64,000 nucleotides of DNA from assembly GCA_023053575.1 (NCBI GenBank), contig JAKZAP010000008.1:5722715-5786714 (forward strand). Direction: 5' to 3'. Under the pieces are notes generated by a model, which was given only the letters and a program-made list of their open reading frames with translations, was not told the DNA's origin and did not search any database. Each line of letters begins with the position of its first letter. Within the stretch, counting starts at the first letter, position 1. The position numbers were made by a program, and so were the translations under genes. Below are positions 61,301-64,000 of this stretch, one piece after another. Source of the DNA: Branchinecta lynchi (taxonomy: Eukaryota > Arthropoda > Branchiopoda > Anostraca > Branchinectidae).

Positions 61301-64000
61301 AAAGCAAACCTTGTGGGAAAACAAACCTTGTGGGGAAACAAACCTAGTAGGAAATCAAACCTTGTGAGAAAACAATCCTTGTGGGAAAACAAACCTTGTG
61401 GGGAAACAAACCTTGCGGGAAAACTAACCTTGTGGGAAAACAAACCCTGCGGGAAAACCAACCTTGTGGGAAAACCCACCTTGTGGGGAAACAAACCTTT
61501 CGGGAAAACTAACCTTGTGGGAAAACAAACCGTGCGGGAAAACCAACCTTGTGGGAAAACAAACCTTGTGGGTAAACAAACCTTGTGGGAAAACAAACCT
61601 TGTGGGAAAACCAACCTAGTGGGAAAACAAACCTTGTGAGAAAACAAACCTTGTGGGAAAACCAACCTTATGGGGAAACAAACCCTGCGGGAAAACCAAC
61701 CTTGTGGGAAAACCAACCTTGCGGGAAAGCGAACCTTTTGGGAAAACCAACACAGTGGGAAAACAAACCTTGTGAGAAAACAATCCTTGTGGAAAAACAA
61801 ACCTTGTGGGGAAACAAACCTTGTGGGGAAACAAACCTTGTGGGAAAACTAACCTTGTGGGAAAACAAACCTTGCGGGAAAACTAACCTTGTGGGAAAAC
61901 AAACCCTGCGGGAAAACAAACCTTGTGGGAAAACCAACCTTGTGGGGAAACAAACCTTTCTGGAAAACCAACCTTGTGGCAAAACAAACCTTGTGGGAAA
62001 ACAAACCTTGTGGGAAAACAAACCTTGTGGGAAAACAAACCTTGTGAGAAAACAAACCTTGTGGGGAAACAAACCTAGTGGGAAAACAAACCTTGTGAGA
62101 AAACAAACCTTGTGGGAAAACCAACCTTGCGGGAAAGCGAACCTTGCGGGAAAGCGAACCTCTTGGGAAAACCAACACAGTGGGAAAACAAACCTTGTGA
62201 GAAAACAATCCTTGTGGGAAAACAAACCTTGTGGGGAAACAAACCTTGTGGGGAAACAAACCTTGTGGGAAAACAAACCTTGTGAGAAAACAAACCTTGT
62301 GGGGAAACAAACCTAGTGGGAAAACAAACCTTGTGAGAAAACAAACCTTGTGGGAAAACCAACCTTGCGGGAAAGCGAACCTTGCGGGAAAGCGAACCTC
62401 TTGGGAAAACCAACACAGTGGGAAAACAAACCTTGTGAGAAAACAATCCTTGTGGGAAAACAAACCTTGTGGGGAAACAAACCTTGTGGGGAAACAAACC
62501 TTGTGGGGAAACAAACCTTGTGGGAAAACTAACCTTGTGGGAAAACAAACCTTGTGGGGAAACAAACCTTGTGGGGAAACAAACCTTGTGGGAAAACAAA
62601 CCTTGTGAGAAAACAATCCTTGTGGGAAAACAAACCTTGTGGGGAAACAAACCTTGTGGGGAAACAAACCTTGTGGGGAAACAAACCTTGTGGGAAAACA
62701 AACCTTGTGGGAAAACCAACCTTATGGGGAAAGCAACCCTGCGGGAAAACCAACCTTGTGGGAAAACCAACCTTGTGGGAAAACCAACCTTGTGGGAAAG
62801 CGAACCTTTTGGGAAAACCAACACAGTGGGAAAACAAACCTTGTGGGAAAACAAACCTTGTGGGGAAACAAACCTTGCGGGAAAACTAACCTTGTGGGAA
62901 AACAAACCCTGCGGGAAAACCAACCTTGGGGGAAAACAAAGCTTGTGGGAAAACAAACCTTGTGGGAAAACCAACCTAGTGGGAAAAACAACCTAGTGGG
63001 AAAACAAACCTTGTGAGAAAACAAACCTTGTGGGAAAACCAACCTCATGGGGAAAGCAACCCTGCGGAAAGCCAACCTTGTGGGAAAACCAACCTTGTGG
63101 GAAAACCAACCTTGTGGGAAAGCGAACCTTTTGGGAAAACCAACACAGTGGGAAAACAAACCTTGTGGGAAAACAAACCTTGTGGGGAAACAAACCTTGC
63201 GGGAAAACTAACCTTGTGGGAGAACAAACCCTGCGGGAAAACCAACCTTGTGGGAAAAGCAACCTTGTGGGGAAACAAACCTTTCGGGATAACCAACCTT
63301 GTGGGAAAACAAACCTTGCGGGAAAACTAACCTTGTGGGAAAACAAACCCTGCGGGAAAACCAACCTTGTGGGAAAACCAACCTTGTGGGGAAACAAACC
63401 TTTCGGGAAAACCAACCTTGTGGGAAAACAAACATTGTGTTAAATCAGACATTGTGGGAAAACTAACCTTGCGGGAAAACCAACCTTGTGGGAAAACCAA
63501 CCTTATGGGAAAACCAACCTTGCGCGAAAACCAACCTTGGGGGAAAACAAACCTTGTGGGTAAACAAACCTTGTGGGAAAACAAACCTTGTGGGAAAACC
63601 AACCTAGTGGGAAAACAAACCTTGTGAGAATACAAACCTTTTGGGAAAACCAACCTTATGGGGAAACAAACCCTGCGGGAAAACCAACCTTGTGGGAAAA
63701 CCAACCTTGCGGGAAAGCGAACCTTTTGGGAAAACCAACACAGTGGGAAAACAAACCTTGTGGGAAAACAATCCTTGTGGGAAAACAAACCTTGTGGGGA
63801 AACAAACCTTGTGGGGAAACAAACCTTGTGGGAAAACTAACCTTGTGGGAAAACAAACCTTGCGGGAAAACTAACCTTGTGGGAAAACAAACCCTGCGGG
63901 AAAACAAACCTTGTGGGAAAACCAACTTTGTGGGGAAACAAACCTTTCTGGAAAACCAGCCTTGTGGCAAAACAAACCTTGTGGGAAAACAAACCTTGTG
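55400..64000 (+). repeat. 7,298-bp spaced duplication
   Basis: About 55.4-56.7 kb (with the odd units AACCTCATGGGG and CCTGCGGAAAG) reappears from about 62.7 kb to the window end at an offset of 7,298 bp. The part before it (54.43-54.87 kb) reappears at 61.14-61.58 kb, offset 6,709. Confidence 0.75.

Larger units (their letters stand above)
12985..64000. repeat. Giant 17-bp satellite array (GGGAAAACNAACCTTGT)
   Basis: Continuous from the gap to the window end, so both ends are open. The commonest unit is GGGAAAACAAACCTTGT; 51,016 bp divided by 17 gives about 3,000 units. Frequent variants replace the base after AAAAC by C, T or G, or alter the CTTGTGGG part (CTAGTGGG, CTTATGGG, CTTGCGGG, CCTGCGGG, CTTTCGGG, CTTTTGGG, CTTGTGAG, CTTGGGGG, and GTGGGG with one A lost). 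Twelve same-strand blocks alternate in orientation. A few rare unit types (AACACAGTGGG, AAAGCGAACC, GTGTTAAATC) recur as markers of larger repeats. The unit contains no stop in any of its six frames because 17 bp steps through all three frames. No gene, transposon or unique island was seen inside. Confidence 0.98.
30231..64000 (+). repeat. Satellite block 12 (plus orientation), runs off the window
   Basis: 33.8 kb without an orientation switch. It contains the longest and best preserved higher-order duplications and a more indel-rich part at about 40.7-50.7 kb. Confidence 0.93.

Noticed and set aside
12985..64000. CRISPR array
   Set aside because: There are no unique spacers; units are contiguous 17-mers in a eukaryotic context.
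12985..64000. Telomeric repeat
   Set aside because: The unit is not TTAGG, TTAGGG or a close variant, and orientation switches occur repeatedly.
12985..64000. G-quadruplex array
   Set aside because: GGG runs recur only every 17 bases, leaving 13-14 nt loops, outside the usual range.
12985..64000. Intrinsically curved DNA from phased A-tracts
   Set aside because: A4 tracts every 17 bp are not in phase with the 10.5-bp helical turn.
12985..64000. NF-kB sites (GGGAAAACC)
   Set aside because: The stretch GGGAAAACCA does not fit GGGRNNYYCC at position 7 and the end.

Overview
The window is nuclear DNA from an animal, most likely an arthropod. It has introns with consensus splice sites, the N-terminal part of a kindlin (fermitin) gene whose wording (for example [16 protein letters not shown]) looks closest to arthropod kindlins as I remember them, a non-LTR retrotransposon remnant of a type common in arthropods, and fold-back DNA elements. 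Nothing here is prokaryotic. The species cannot be determined by reading.

Layout. Positions 1-12884 are complex, AT-rich DNA. Two exons of a kindlin gene lie on the minus strand (8497-8353 and 7373-7140), with a good acceptor, two good donors and matching phases. They encode the F0 domain and the start of F1. The remaining exons were not found in the next 7 kb, so intron 2 must run off the window or be very long. Intron 1 holds a decayed non-LTR retrotransposon 3' end on the plus strand. Around the gene are a nearly perfect fold-back element (4306-4600), a second palindromic element (1297-1677), and two diverged copies of one interspersed repeat whose ends carry TGGGATCCCA. A CpG-rich patch at about 9230-9430 is the best candidate for the gene's promoter or 5' exon. 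Positions 12885-12984 are exactly 100 N, an assembly gap.

Positions 12985-64000 are one satellite array that continues past the window: about 51 kb of a 17-bp unit, consensus GGGAAAACNAACCTTGT, or roughly 3,000 units by division. Orientation switches 11 times, giving 12 same-strand blocks; the last block runs 33.8 kb without a switch. On top of the 17-bp unit there are higher-order duplications (about 0.73, 1.05, 2.04, 2.6, 2.7, 3.2 and 7.3 kb offsets). The unit has no stop codon in any of its six frames, so it yields hundreds of spurious ORFs; none of them is called a gene.

The most interesting signal is that the commonest unit carries TGTGGGAAA, an exact match to the CSL/Su(H)/RBPJ site YGTGRGAAM (the DNA-binding effector of Notch). 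The common GTGAG variant also matches. The GCGGG variant instead makes TTTCCCGC on the other strand, an E2F-type site. The array could therefore be a very large block of transcription-factor sites; this is a sequence match, not a demonstrated function.
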